DNA from: Williamsia sp. DF01-3
GTDB taxonomy: Bacteria > Actinomycetota > Actinomycetes > Mycobacteriales > Mycobacteriaceae
Reading direction: 5' to 3'
Length of the DNA: 64,000 nucleotides
NCBI RefSeq assembly: GCF_023051145.1
Contig: NZ_JALKFS010000001.1
Span: 62,001 to 126,000, forward strand
The notes beneath the pieces are model-generated. The model was not told the origin of the DNA. It was given only the letters and a program-made list of their open reading frames with translations, and searched no databases. Positions 25,561-33,557 of this stretch are shown here, one piece after another; position 1 is the stretch's first letter; the number at the start of each line of letters is the position of its first letter. The position numbers were made by a program, and so were the translations under genes.

Positions 25561-28182
25561 CTACCTGCCGAAGCAGACTGAGCCGCTGCACGCTGGAGGA
25601 CTGCTCGTTGTAGTGGACGGGATCGGTGTGGTTGTCGTGGTGGGCTGTGAGCCAGTTGCCTCAAACGTCAGCTCTGCTGGCTCAGACGAGAACGTCCCGT
25701 TTGTGGCGCGGACCGTTACTTTGTCCGCGCCGCTGTACTCGGGTTTCGGAGTGTAGGTGAATGTGAGTCCCTCGAAAGCGATTGTGCCGTGATCGGGCCC
25801 CTCGACCGCCACCAGCTCAAGGCTCGAACCGGCGTTGTCACGTGCGTTCAGGACGCCCGTTACGGGATCGTTGCGGTAGAGAATAGGTTCCGACGGCGGG
25901 GTCACTGTCGGAAAGTCGGGCCGGGCGGCTACGCCAAACTCTGCGGCGAACGCGTCGAACGCCGAGGGCAGAGTGGTTGCCAAGATTGCGTCGCTGGACT
26001 CACTAACGGGTTCACTACCTTCGAGGTCGGATCCTTGGCCTCTTGCTGCTCTTTTTGCGTACCAGTCGGGTACCTCCCCATATTGCCCGGGTACGAAAGT
26101 TAGATAACCGACAGGCGGGCCGGTGCTCCAGTCCAGCCATGGGTCTTCATCGCGTGAGTAGTCCATTCGAGTCCGGTTAGGTTTGTCTCCGTCGTACTCG
26201 GGGATTCCCACCACGTTGTACGCGTAGCTCATCACGCTCTTGTAGTTTTTTGCGCCAGCTTGACACTTCGGATTGTCTGCGTCGTCGCGGACTTTCGGAT
26301 CTCTCCAATTGGCGCATGAGTGGTCTCCGTAGTGATCGAGGCCGAGGGTATGCCCGATCTCATGGAGGAGGTTTGACGCTTCACTAAAGTGCACCGCGGC
26401 GTCCGAGAAGCTCCAGTTGAGGTATTTTTGCCAGAGATCGGGGACGTTGTAGGCAACCCACCCACCGCCCCCTTTGATGGAGGCGTAACCGATCGTTGGT
26501 CCGCTGCGGTGATCGAGATTTACGAAGTACTTGGCCAGTTGAGGTACACGCTTATCGCCGGCCCAACCTTTGTCGGTAAACCCGTAGTCATCGGCTGCTG
26601 CGGACAAATCAGGCCCAAGGTGTGGTGCATCTTTGCCGCCCTTCTTTTCCCAACCGATGCGGTACGCGGCGTCGGACGGTATAGAAATTCCCTTGATGAA
26701 ATGGACCTTGGTGTCGTACTGCCGCGGCGCACGCGAAAAGGTATCCCTAATGTGGGTGTAAACTTTCTGATTGAACTCGTGTCCTTCTTCGTAGTCCACA
26801 TAAATAAACAGATCCCGCTCACCGACGCTGGCGCCGGCAGCTGCTAGATCTAACCGGGAGTCGTTCACCCACACGCCGTTGGATTCCCAGAAATCTGGTA
26901 TTCCGTCCTGATCTGAGTCGGGTAGGTCCCACCAGTCTGTGTCGGCCGAACTGCCGGGCGGAACGTTCCGCGGGTCGTGCTTAGTGGATGGAGTCAGGCC
27001 GTCTACCTCCACTAACGCCAACCGACTGGTTCGAGTGCCATCACCTAGCTGCCCTTGTCCATTGGCACCGACGCATTTGACGGCCCCGCTGGGCAACAGG
27101 ACGCACGTATGGTTACCTCCCAGCGTGATGTTGACGGCGTCAGCGAAGCTGGGTACCTCCACTGGCGTCGGCCGATTCGTCGTGGTGCCATCCCCCAGCG
27201 GCCCAGACCAGTTGGCGCCCCAGCATCGTACGGTGTCGTTAGACATCCGTGCACAGGTGTGGTGGTACCTGCCCGGAACGAGCGAGGTGGCACCGGTTAG
27301 GCCGGCAACGTCGGCCGGTGTTGATTGATTGGTGGTAGCGCCGTTCCCGAGTTGTCCATGTCCGTTGTAGCCCCAGCATTTGGCGGTCCCACCCGAGACC
27401 ACCGCACACGTATGAGCATCCCCGACAGAGATGGCCGTAACATTCGTGAGCCCGGGAACAGCAGCCGGCGTCGACCGACCGGTGGTCGTCCCGTCCCCCA
27501 GTTGACCGTTGTTATTAAAGCCCCAGCATCTGACGGTGCCACCCGAGACCAACGCACACGTATGAGCATCCCCGACAGAGATGGCCGTGACATTCGTGAG
27601 CCCGGGAACAGCAGCCGGCGTCGACCGACCGGTGGTCGTGCCGTCCCCCAACCGCCCGTAATCGTTGCTACCCCAACAATATACGGTTCCATCAGATACC
27701 AAGGCGCACGTGTGATAGGTGCCTGGTGCGATGGCGACTACGCCGACGAGACCAGGCACGGTGACCGGCGCGGGTCGACTTTGAGTGGTGCCGTCCCCCA
27801 GCTGTCCATTCCAATTGGCGCCCCAGCACTTGGCTGTCTTGTCGGCCAACACCGCGCAGCTGTGGAACCGGCCGGAAGAGAGTGCGGTTGCACCGGTGAG
27901 GTCGCGAACGTCGACGGCTGTCGACCGGTCGGAGGTGGAGCCGTCCCCCAGGGATCCGTTCGAGTTACCGCCCCAGCATTTGGCCGTGCCGCCCGACATC
28001 AACGCGCATGTGTGTTCATACCCAGCGGCAAGGGAAGTAACAGTCCTCGCAGGGGTAGGGGCCGGATCGGCACCCGATTGTCCGGCCAACTGCGGTGCGA
28101 CCACCCCAAGTCCGCACACCATGGTGATTGCAGCCGCAAACGCCACCAAACGCGAACACAACACCGATCGGCTAAGCGTCAT
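25561..28182 (-). CDS. Exported RCC1-repeat/zinc metalloprotease fusion with C-terminal CSGSVC motif
   Basis: The 873-residue protein starts at ATG 28182 (AGGGG upstream) with a signal peptide to about residue 38. Residues 45-400 are about seven RCC1-type repeats of 50 residues, each with HTCAL and CWG cysteines and a GQLGDGTT turn, predicting a disulfide-bearing beta-propeller. A D-rich calcium-type linker (DSDQDGIPDFWESNG) follows. The protease domain has HEIGHTLGLDHYGDH (about residue 607), the metzincin zinc motif HExxHxxGxxH, with MSYAY as the Met-turn. A Ig-like domain (about 765-840) and a Thr/Ser/Pro linker precede the end ACSGSVCFGR. A propeller as substrate-binding part of a secreted protease is plausible but inferred. 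Confidence 0.85.
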   Translation of the reverse strand: MTLSRSVLCSRLVAFAAAITMVCGLGVVAPQLAGQSGADPAPTPARTVTSLAAGYEHTCALMSGGTAKCWGGNSNGSLGDGSTSDRSTAVDVRDLTGATALSSGRFHSCAVLADKTAKCWGANWNGQLGDGTTQSRPAPVTVPGLVGVVAIAPGTYHTCALVSDGTVYCWGSNDYGRLGDGTTTGRSTPAAVPGLTNVTAISVGDAHTCALVSGGTVRCWGFNNNGQLGDGTTTGRSTPAAVPGLTNVTAISVGDAHTCAVVSGGTAKCWGYNGHGQLGNGATTNQSTPADVAGLTGATSLVPGRYHHTCARMSNDTVRCWGANWSGPLGDGTTTNRPTPVEVPSFADAVNITLGGNHTCVLLPSGAVKCVGANGQGQLGDGTRTSRLALVEVDGLTPSTKHDPRNVPPGSSADTDWWDLPDSDQDGIPDFWESNGVWVNDSRLDLAAAGASVGERDLFIYVDYEEGHEFNQKVYTHIRDTFSRAPRQYDTKVHFIKGISIPSDAAYRIGWEKKGGKDAPHLGPDLSAAADDYGFTDKGWAGDKRVPQLAKYFVNLDHRSGPTIGYASIKGGGGWVAYNVPDLWQKYLNWSFSDAAVHFSEASNLLHEIGHTLGLDHYGDHSCANWRDPKVRDDADNPKCQAGAKNYKSVMSYAYNVVGIPEYDGDKPNRTRMDYSRDEDPWLDWSTGPPVGYLTFVPGQYGEVPDWYAKRAARGQGSDLEGSEPVSESSDAILATTLPSAFDAFAAEFGVAARPDFPTVTPPSEPILYRNDPVTGVLNARDNAGSSLELVAVEGPDHGTIAFEGLTFTYTPKPEYSGADKVTVRATNGTFSSEPAELTFEATGSQPTTTTTPIPSTTTSSPPACSGSVCFGR
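27391..27650 (-). repeat. Near-identical tandem repeat unit in the RCC1 region
   Basis: Bases 27391-27500 and 27541-27650 match over 110 positions with about three differences, at an offset of 150 bases (50 codons, one RCC1 blade). The neighbouring blades are far more diverged at DNA level. This points to a recent in-frame duplication or gene conversion inside the propeller. Confidence 0.8.
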
Positions 28183-28348
28183 CAACACCCCTGAGACCTA
28201 GGGCAGAACTTGCCCGGCAAACTCCGTAAACCCTATTTCGCAACTGAACCCGTCGACATCCACCGAACGTACGAACGCCACCCACATAGTCTGCCGAGTT
28301 CCTGCTTTGACCGAACGGAGCCCGGCTGGTGCCTGCTGAGGCGCCTGT

Positions 28349-29326
28349 CTACGTTGCTGGCTCCCAGACAAATCTTTCGGGTCCGCCGGTTGAATAGCAC
28401 TCGTACGCGCCGAGATTATCGCCCGATCCGCACGCCCATGCCGTTCCGTTCGGTCTGTTAAAGTAGCCAATTTGGCCGTTTCGCTCCGCAACGATTTCCT
28501 GGGCGTCGACACATGTTAGTGCCCCTCCGACAATCGTCAGGACGCCGTCGGTGCCCTCGACGCGGGCGGTACACAACTCTGAGGCGCCCGAGGGAGTTCC
28601 TCCTTGACCGGCGGTGGGCCCGACTGTAACTACTGCCCCGTCGGAGCGCGCGCAGATGATGACATGTCCTGCGCGTTCAGCCTCCGTTGCACCGAGGATG
28701 TTGCAGGCCCACTCGTCGACTTGTGCTCCGCGGTCTCCTCGCTGGGTACGAGGGTCGGACGCGTACCGAGAAACCAGGGCGACCGCATCTTGGCACATAA
28801 GCTCGCCAGATGTGGCGACCGTTAGATTGGGGAACTCAGGGGCAGGGCCGCAATCGGCGGGTGTGCCATCAGCGGCCGGCGCCGGAGACACCGGATCGAA
28901 AGAACTTGGAACGTCGTGAGCAACGATGGTGAGGCGATCTGCTGAAACACAATGGTAGTCGTACGGTGCACTCGATGTTTCGGGATCTGGACCGACCATG
29001 CCACATTGCCAACCTAGGTAATCTTGTGTTCCGTTAAGCTGCTTCGTAAGCATACTGTCGAAGGCGCCGGCGATCAGTTTCTGGGCCGCATCGCAATCGA
29101 TAGTCCCCTGCACCACCATCACTTCCCCGGGTTGGCCCTTGAACTCGACTGTGCCGCAACTATCACCGGCTGACGCCACCCGCGCAGAGGACGACTGCGC
29201 GATCGGCGACGAGGACGGTGACTGCGACCCCGTCGCTCTCTCCGCGGAGGTTTCCGAACACGCCACTAGAAGTAGCCCAGTCATTAAGGCAACAACGACG
29301 GCGCCTACAACGCGGCATGAGTGCAT
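28349..29326 (-). CDS. Secreted lipoprotein of unknown function
   Basis: The 325-residue protein has a lipoprotein signal with lipobox LVAC (Cys23), then a Ser-rich spacer. The mature part shows three similar modules, each with a cysteine pair and a CDAAQ/CQDAV/CVDAQ phrase: GTIDCDAAQKLIAGAF, GELMCQDAVALVSRY and GALTCVDAQEIVAE. This suggests an internal triplication of a small domain of about 100 residues. The cysteines in each module are spaced to close a disulfide (for example WQCGMVG, WACNILG, WACGSGD). I recognise no named family. It should be anchored on the outer membrane face. It lies 166 bases upstream of the RCC1 gene on the same strand. Confidence 0.75.
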   Translation of the reverse strand: MHSCRVVGAVVVALMTGLLLVACSETSAERATGSQSPSSSPIAQSSSARVASAGDSCGTVEFKGQPGEVMVVQGTIDCDAAQKLIAGAFDSMLTKQLNGTQDYLGWQCGMVGPDPETSSAPYDYHCVSADRLTIVAHDVPSSFDPVSPAPAADGTPADCGPAPEFPNLTVATSGELMCQDAVALVSRYASDPRTQRGDRGAQVDEWACNILGATEAERAGHVIICARSDGAVVTVGPTAGQGGTPSGASELCTARVEGTDGVLTIVGGALTCVDAQEIVAERNGQIGYFNRPNGTAWACGSGDNLGAYECYSTGGPERFVWEPAT

Positions 29327-29480
29327 AGGTCAGTCTGGCATCCGAGGTTCCCATAGCTCGTCAACTGAACGTATGAAGTGTATGAAGGCTGCACCCAGTA
29401 CAAGAAACCGCCTTAGTTCTTGTGCGGCGTTGATGAGTGAACCGAGGCGGCCCTGGTGACGCCACGGGAATTAAACACCG

Positions 29481-29512
29481 GATGCCCCGGTTCGCGGATG
29501 AACCGGGGCATC
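29481..29512 (-). terminator. Strong intrinsic terminator of the 28-codon gene
   Basis: GATGCCCCGGTTC and GAACCGGGGCATC pair perfectly over 13 bp with a 6-base loop, followed on the minus strand by GGTGTTTAATT. It lies 54 bases after the stop of the small gene on the same strand, giving a short stand-alone transcript. Confidence 0.8.
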
Positions 29513-29565
29513 AAAGCATTTGATCAACAGTCGGACTGGTGCCGGCGCCTACATATTGAGAGGCA

Positions 29566-29652
29566 TTACGAACTCAGCAGGCCTAGGAAGTCGGCGTTGT
29601 CGAGAATGAACTGGAAGACGTCGAGCAGAGCCAGTTCGAATGTGGAAGTCAT
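29566..29652 (-). CDS. Stand-alone 28-residue acidic amphipathic peptide
   Basis: This gene is too short for usual gene callers. On the minus strand GAAAGG lies 7 bases before ATG 29652. The frame starts MTSTFELALLDVFQF, continues ILDNADFLGLLSS and ends TAA; a 13-bp terminator follows. The peptide has four acidic and no basic residues, with Leu/Phe/Val/Ile spaced as in an amphipathic or membrane-active helix. No signal peptide. The small acidic helical porins of Corynebacterium (PorA/PorH, 45-57 residues) are a loose analogue in charge and size; other options are a toxin-like or signalling peptide. Function unknown. Confidence 0.6.
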   Translation of the reverse strand: MTSTFELALLDVFQFILDNADFLGLLSS

Positions 29653-29806
29653 AGCAGTACCTTTCGGAATGGGATGCGCAGTCGGTAGTCGCCGCTGCCG
29701 GTAGCGCCGAGGGGCGCCCGCATCATTGTTGCAGTGCGCCATCGAGTCGGACCTACCGTCGGTGGCGGAATGAAAGTGGTGTCTGGAGTCGGCGCTCGGA
29801 GTGATG

Positions 29807-29826
29807 CTGTAGCGGATCAGCTACAG
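29807..29826. promoter_or_regulatory. Inverted repeat upstream of the small peptide gene
   Basis: CTGTAGC-GGATCA-GCTACAG has perfect 7-base arms and lies about 155 bases before the small gene's start. It could be an operator or a short hairpin; no regulator is identified. Confidence 0.35.
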
Positions 29827-30049
29827 GCATGGACAGCAATCCCGACCTCAGCCACTTGACGACACGGACTCTACGACTGCACGGACGACTGCGGTGTGCG
29901 TTAGACGAGTTCTTGGCAACCAACACTCGAAATACAGTTCAAGGATCCGTGGGTCCCTGGCACTTACGCCTAGAACGAAACGTTGCTGACGGACCCATCG
30001 ATCGTTTTAGCCGATACCGGTCGGGCACATATGACTACAAGCTGTGGGG

Positions 30050-30093
30050 GCGTGAGGCCCCTACGGCCCCGACCTCCAACGGGGGCCTCACGC
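30050..30093. terminator. Long-stem bidirectional terminator
   Basis: GCGTGAGGCCCC (30050-30061) pairs perfectly with GGGGCCTCACGC (30082-30093) across a 20-base loop. It lies downstream of the minus-strand gene ending at 30276 and is the likely end of that transcript. Confidence 0.65.
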
Positions 30094-30275
30094 TCTCGCC
30101 CGAATAAACCTTCCCGCACGATGATTTGGTTGGTTCGCGGAGAAGTCGGCGCGCCGGAGGAATCAGCGTTATGGGCGGGGTGTCCGAGGTCTGATCCGGC
30201 GGATATCGCTGGTCAAGCTGCGGCGGCAGGTAGACCGGACCTTATGCCCCGACCGCTCGAACCGAATTGGTCAGG

Positions 30276-30809
30276 CTAGGGCAGGCATACGCTGCCGAAG
30301 CACGTGGGTTCGGGTTCCGGTTCTGGCGTAGGCGCGCCGACCTGGATGTTGCGGTAATGGGTCGCGGTGGCTTCCTCCGCGGTCAACAACGGCGGCGTCC
30401 CCCACCTTTCGTCTCCGGGCAGCGCCGCTGTGCAAGTCCAGTAGATGTCGTAGTAGCCGTCGGGGATTTCGGTTACACCAGCGCTCGTTCCGGCGTCGCC
30501 GTCGTAGACCAAGTAGGTGTAGGTCCCGGTCGTGCCTGCAGGGATCTCTGGCGTGTCGAAAAGGAGCCTCGCGGACTGTGTCGTGGCAGGGTTCGGGTTG
30601 CCTGCATCGGCGCCGAAGCTGGTGCAGACGATGTCGTCAGCAGAGTTGTTGGCGATCGTCGCGGTTACGGTGTTGCCGTTGACTGACGGAGTCGACAGAG
30701 TGACGTCTCCTGGTGCGGCCGCAGCGATTGGTGCGGTGATGGCCCAGGCGGCCGCTGCGACGGTCGCGGCGGCTGCGCTGGCTAGCGGTCTTGGAGTGAT
30801 TGTTCGCAT
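30276..30809 (-). CDS. Small secreted protein with C-terminal CFGSVC motif
   Basis: From ATG 30809 the 177-residue product has an Ala-rich signal peptide (cleavage near residue 32, AAA-PGD). The mature domain begins PGDVTLSTPSVNGNTVT and has TIANNSADDIVC (Cys62) and IPDGYYDIYWTC, the same skeleton as the protein at 39085-39660 (PSDVTL..., IANGSDRPVAC, IPDGDYEIYYGC). The two are clear paralogues. A PTPEPEPEP linker leads to the end TCFGSVCLP. The longer frame reaching 30956 adds non-signal sequence and is rejected. Function unknown; an exported binding or structural protein is likely. Confidence 0.78.
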   Translation of the reverse strand: MRTITPRPLASAAAATVAAAAWAITAPIAAAAPGDVTLSTPSVNGNTVTATIANNSADDIVCTSFGADAGNPNPATTQSARLLFDTPEIPAGTTGTYTYLVYDGDAGTSAGVTEIPDGYYDIYWTCTAALPGDERWGTPPLLTAEEATATHYRNIQVGAPTPEPEPEPTCFGSVCLP

Positions 30810-30946
30810 AGCTTCTGGCCTCGGCTTCTCCCCGACGAATGTGCCATCGAGTGTGAACCTCTCAACGCTGACGCGGGTCGGTTTGTGGAAGTTGCCTAGG
30901 GGCTCCCCGTCCGTTATGGGTGGCCGGGGGTAAGTAGTTCGAACAG

Positions 30947-31414
30947 GTGAACACACTCGACTCTGCGCAGCGTTCGGCCAGCGGTTCCATCACAATGTTG
31001 CCCATGGGAATGGCGGAAGACGCAGCGAAATTGCGGAACGAGCAGGCGGCGACCAACCAACGCGAGGCCGAGCAGGAAGCGGCGCGACAGCGGCGGAACT
31101 GGGACGAGATCGATCAAGCTGTTCGAGAGTTCATTCCTCTAGCGAAACAGAACCGACTCGCCACGACAGGCCTTACGAACAAGCGGTGGGTCATCGGCAT
31201 TCACTCGTATGGCGGCGGACGGCTGGCCGCAACGACTTCTCTGACGGTCTTTGCGAGCGGGGCGTGGTCGCTGTCGTACTACGACCCCGACAGGTACACC
31301 ACCCCAAATAAGCCATCTGTAAACGCGAGTTCGAAGAGGCCCTGGGTGTGCACCGAGACCGACGATCGTGTCAACGAGGTTCGTTCCGCCCTGACTGCGA
31401 AGCTGGCGGGTTGA
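30947..31414 (+). CDS. Hypothetical protein
   Basis: The 155-residue frame starts with GTG; internal ATGs at 31004 or 31010 (MGMAEDAAKLRNEQ) are equally plausible. It has a charged helical N-terminal half (NEQAATNQREAEQEAARQ) and a beta-rich second half (RWVIGIHSYGGGRLAAT, GAWSLSYYDPDRY). No signal peptide, no known family. It sits between a secreted-protein gene and a phage-tail relic and may belong to the same foreign segment. Confidence 0.5.
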   Translation: MNTLDSAQRSASGSITMLPMGMAEDAAKLRNEQAATNQREAEQEAARQRRNWDEIDQAVREFIPLAKQNRLATTGLTNKRWVIGIHSYGGGRLAATTSLTVFASGAWSLSYYDPDRYTTPNKPSVNASSKRPWVCTETDDRVNEVRSALTAKLAG

Positions 31415-31438
31415 CCGGAAACTCGAGTTTGGGCGGTC

Positions 31439-32038
31439 CTACGTCCACGAAGACCATGACGGACGCTGCTCTGAGCGCCCGAGGTAGAAGTCGGCGAGAT
31501 CAGCCAACTTTGCGCGGGCGTCTCGCACGTCGGGGAATGCGGGTCCGACCGGTACAAACACGGACCCGACCGGTACGGCAGGACCACTGAGATAGCGGGG
31601 CCTTCCGCACTCGCGGAGGCCGTCGAACCTTGCTTCGATCGACAGACCCCCTCCCCCAATTCCGCCTGTCGTAGACCGGACCGGTTTGTAGTCCGTAGTC
31701 CACCGAATGGCGAGTCCATCGGGAGTAAACGCCGTACCCGTGTCTGGGCCGGCCCAGTCTCGGTAATCGGTGCCGCAAAACCATACGTCTTGAATTGGTT
31801 CGGCGTGGTATACGTCGATCCCCGCCTTTGGCGATCGCCAGCGTCCGTAGGGGCGGCCCTTTTCGACTTGGCGTACGAAACTCACTGCGTAGAGGGCTTC
31901 AGGCTCAACGCGATTACGGATCATCAGGTCATGGAACTCTACGAGCAGTCCGCGGATCTCCGACATGCTTTTACTCTGAGCTGCTGATGCGGAAGCCTTC
32001 TCCGACCTGCGCTTCTCGATGTCGTCTTCAAGGGGCAT
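31439..32038 (-). CDS. Hypothetical protein
   Basis: The 199-residue product starts MPLEDDIEKRRSEKA, with a charged N-terminal helix, a segment LLVEFHDLMIRNRVEPEAL, and a beta-rich middle with WRSPKAGIDVYHAEPIQDVW and WFCGTDYRD. It ends in a helix (DARAKLADLADFYLG). No signal peptide, no family recognised. It could act with the similarly placed gene at 30947-31414, which also has a helix-then-strand layout. A short near-repeat (VGSVFVPVGPAFP) reflects a small DNA repeat around 31540-31575. Confidence 0.5.
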   Translation of the reverse strand: MPLEDDIEKRRSEKASASAAQSKSMSEIRGLLVEFHDLMIRNRVEPEALYAVSFVRQVEKGRPYGRWRSPKAGIDVYHAEPIQDVWFCGTDYRDWAGPDTGTAFTPDGLAIRWTTDYKPVRSTTGGIGGGGLSIEARFDGLRECGRPRYLSGPAVPVGSVFVPVGPAFPDVRDARAKLADLADFYLGRSEQRPSWSSWT

Positions 32039-32183
32039 TCGGCAAGAGTTGCACCTTGGGGTTACGTTCGCAATCGCGGCGCCGGTCTGACATGGCAGTC
32101 AGGGCGGACGTAATGTGCCGGCGGTCAGGCTGCCTCGAGTAACGGTTGCCTGCCTTGTCTTCGCTGGTCTGTAACCTCACCCC

Positions 32184-32777
32184 GTGGAATCGAAACGCTT
32201 GGCCGCCGTGGTTGTGTTCGCCGGTTCGGTCATTTTCATCGTCATCATCACCGCTGCAATCCAGGGAAGCCCGGAACTCGCGGCGGCAGTCGGTAGCGCC
32301 GCGACCGCCGTCGCAACGATGTTCACGGCGTACTCCACTCTGCAGGCCGCGACTTCGGCAAGGGAGAGCCGAGAGGCCACCTTCCTTGCGACCGAGTCGC
32401 TCGTGCGCCACACCGAACCCTACTTCCAGTTCAACGTGATTAGGCCGAGCCTTACCCTCGGCTCACCCCCGGGTACGCCTCAGCCGACCACGGAGTTCGC
32501 CCTCGCGGTCTCAGAAATTGACCGTCATCTCTTTTCAGACATCATCCTGTCGGCGACACCTGAGGCGGGTTCGCCAATCGTCTATTCGATGGACACACAC
32601 GACTGGACGATTCCGATTCCGACCACCTGGATCGGTCGAGCACTGAGCGTCACGTTCCAGTGCACGGACCGCCGCACGGGCTGGATCTGGAAGGGTGAGG
32701 TCTCGACGCAAGACTTGGGATCGGAAGACCACCAGTTCGTTCCGTACCGCGCCATCCCGGCACTGCATCGACCCTGA
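32184..32777 (+). CDS. Hypothetical membrane-anchored protein
   Basis: The 197-residue product begins with GTG, then MESKRLAAVVVFAGSVIFIV, an N-terminal TM helix, a second weaker hydrophobic stretch (ELAAAVGSAATAVATMFTA) and a helical TLQAATSARESREATFLATE before a soluble beta-rich domain of about 120 residues. No family recognised. It converges with the phage hydrolase relic, with 3 bases between the stops. Possibly a phage-carried cargo gene. Confidence 0.5.
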   Translation: MESKRLAAVVVFAGSVIFIVIITAAIQGSPELAAAVGSAATAVATMFTAYSTLQAATSARESREATFLATESLVRHTEPYFQFNVIRPSLTLGSPPGTPQPTTEFALAVSEIDRHLFSDIILSATPEAGSPIVYSMDTHDWTIPIPTTWIGRALSVTFQCTDRRTGWIWKGEVSTQDLGSEDHQFVPYRAIPALHRP

Positions 32778-32780
32778 GTT

Positions 32781-33557
32781 CTACATCGCTGCGAGTAGCG
32801 ATTGCAGTGCTGTCCTCACCCCCGCCTGGTCTGAACAGACCGCCCAGTCGTGGCCGACCGCACCGCCGTTGAGCAGCTGCACGTTGGCTGTGCCTGTGCG
32901 GCCGTTGACGGTATCGCGGAACGCGGTCGGGTAGGACAGTGGGATGACCGGGTCATCGGAGGTGTAGACCAGGTTGATTGGCATGGTGTACGGGTTCGTC
33001 GCGGCGTTCATCATGATTTCGGGTGAGTGCTGTGCGCCGTAGGTGGCGTCAGTGTAGTTCCCCCCGTAGGCCGCATTCACCGCCGCCGTGTACCCGCTGT
33101 TCGCTTTGGTCGCCGCGAGTGAGGTGTTAGGCAGGTAGGCCTGCACGCCAGCGACGTTCGCCGGGTAGCGGCCCGCGTAGGCCAGCGCGTTGAGCGCCCC
33201 TGGGAGACACCGAGGAGTACGACTTTGCCCGCCTTCGCGCCGACTGCCGCGCCTTGCATGTAGGTGCGCATAGCGTCGATGAAGCTGTAGCAGTTTGTCA
33301 TTCGCCCACAGATCCCCAATACCAGTGGGGGTGGTGGTCGGCTGGAACAGGGCACATGGGTACCCGGCCTGCACCACTTGATCGACCAGGGCCACACCCT
33401 TGGTCGGCAGGTACGGGAAGCTGAACGATTCATCGGTACCCGGCATGATCAGCACCGCCGGCCGGGAGCCGTCCCGCTTCCAGCCGCGGGGCAGTGCGGT
33501 CGCCACGAAATGCGATGCGCTGTCGATGGTGTGGGTGAATCCCTGGATCGCTGCCAT
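32781..33557 (-). pseudogene. Phage-type alpha/beta hydrolase with two compensating frameshifts
   Basis: From ATG 33557 (TGATG overlap with the tail gene) the frame reads HFVATALPRGWKRDG and VLIMPGTDESFSFPYL. Between about 33290 and 33200 the sensible text moves to another phase: YSFIDAMRTYMQGAAVGAK and VVLLGVSQG, the GxSxG nucleophile elbow. It then returns to the first phase with ALNALAYAGRYPANVAG. Near the end LVYTSDDP and AVGHDW supply the likely Asp and His. Removing one A in an AAA run near 33290 and adding one G in the GGGG run near 33200 would give one intact 258-residue hydrolase. Either the sequence has two homopolymer errors or the gene is dead. Confidence 0.7.

Larger units (their letters stand above)
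29327..30275. other. Intergenic region holding a 28-codon gene and two strong hairpins
   Basis: Most of this 950-base stretch has no ordinary gene. It contains a small minus-strand gene (29566-29652) with its own terminator (29481-29512), a dyad at 29807-29826 and a long-stem hairpin at 30050-30093, all listed separately. A plus frame at 29829-30107 has no motif, ends inside the hairpin and is not called. Confidence 0.5.

Noticed and set aside
27325-28194. Long plus-strand open frame (289 codons) across the RCC1 region
   Set aside because: It is the antisense shadow of the repeated, GC-biased RCC1 coding sequence; the minus frame has signal peptide, repeats and a ribosome site.
29829-30107. 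Plus-strand 92-codon frame
   Set aside because: No ribosome site or motif, and its 3' end runs into a 12-bp terminator stem.
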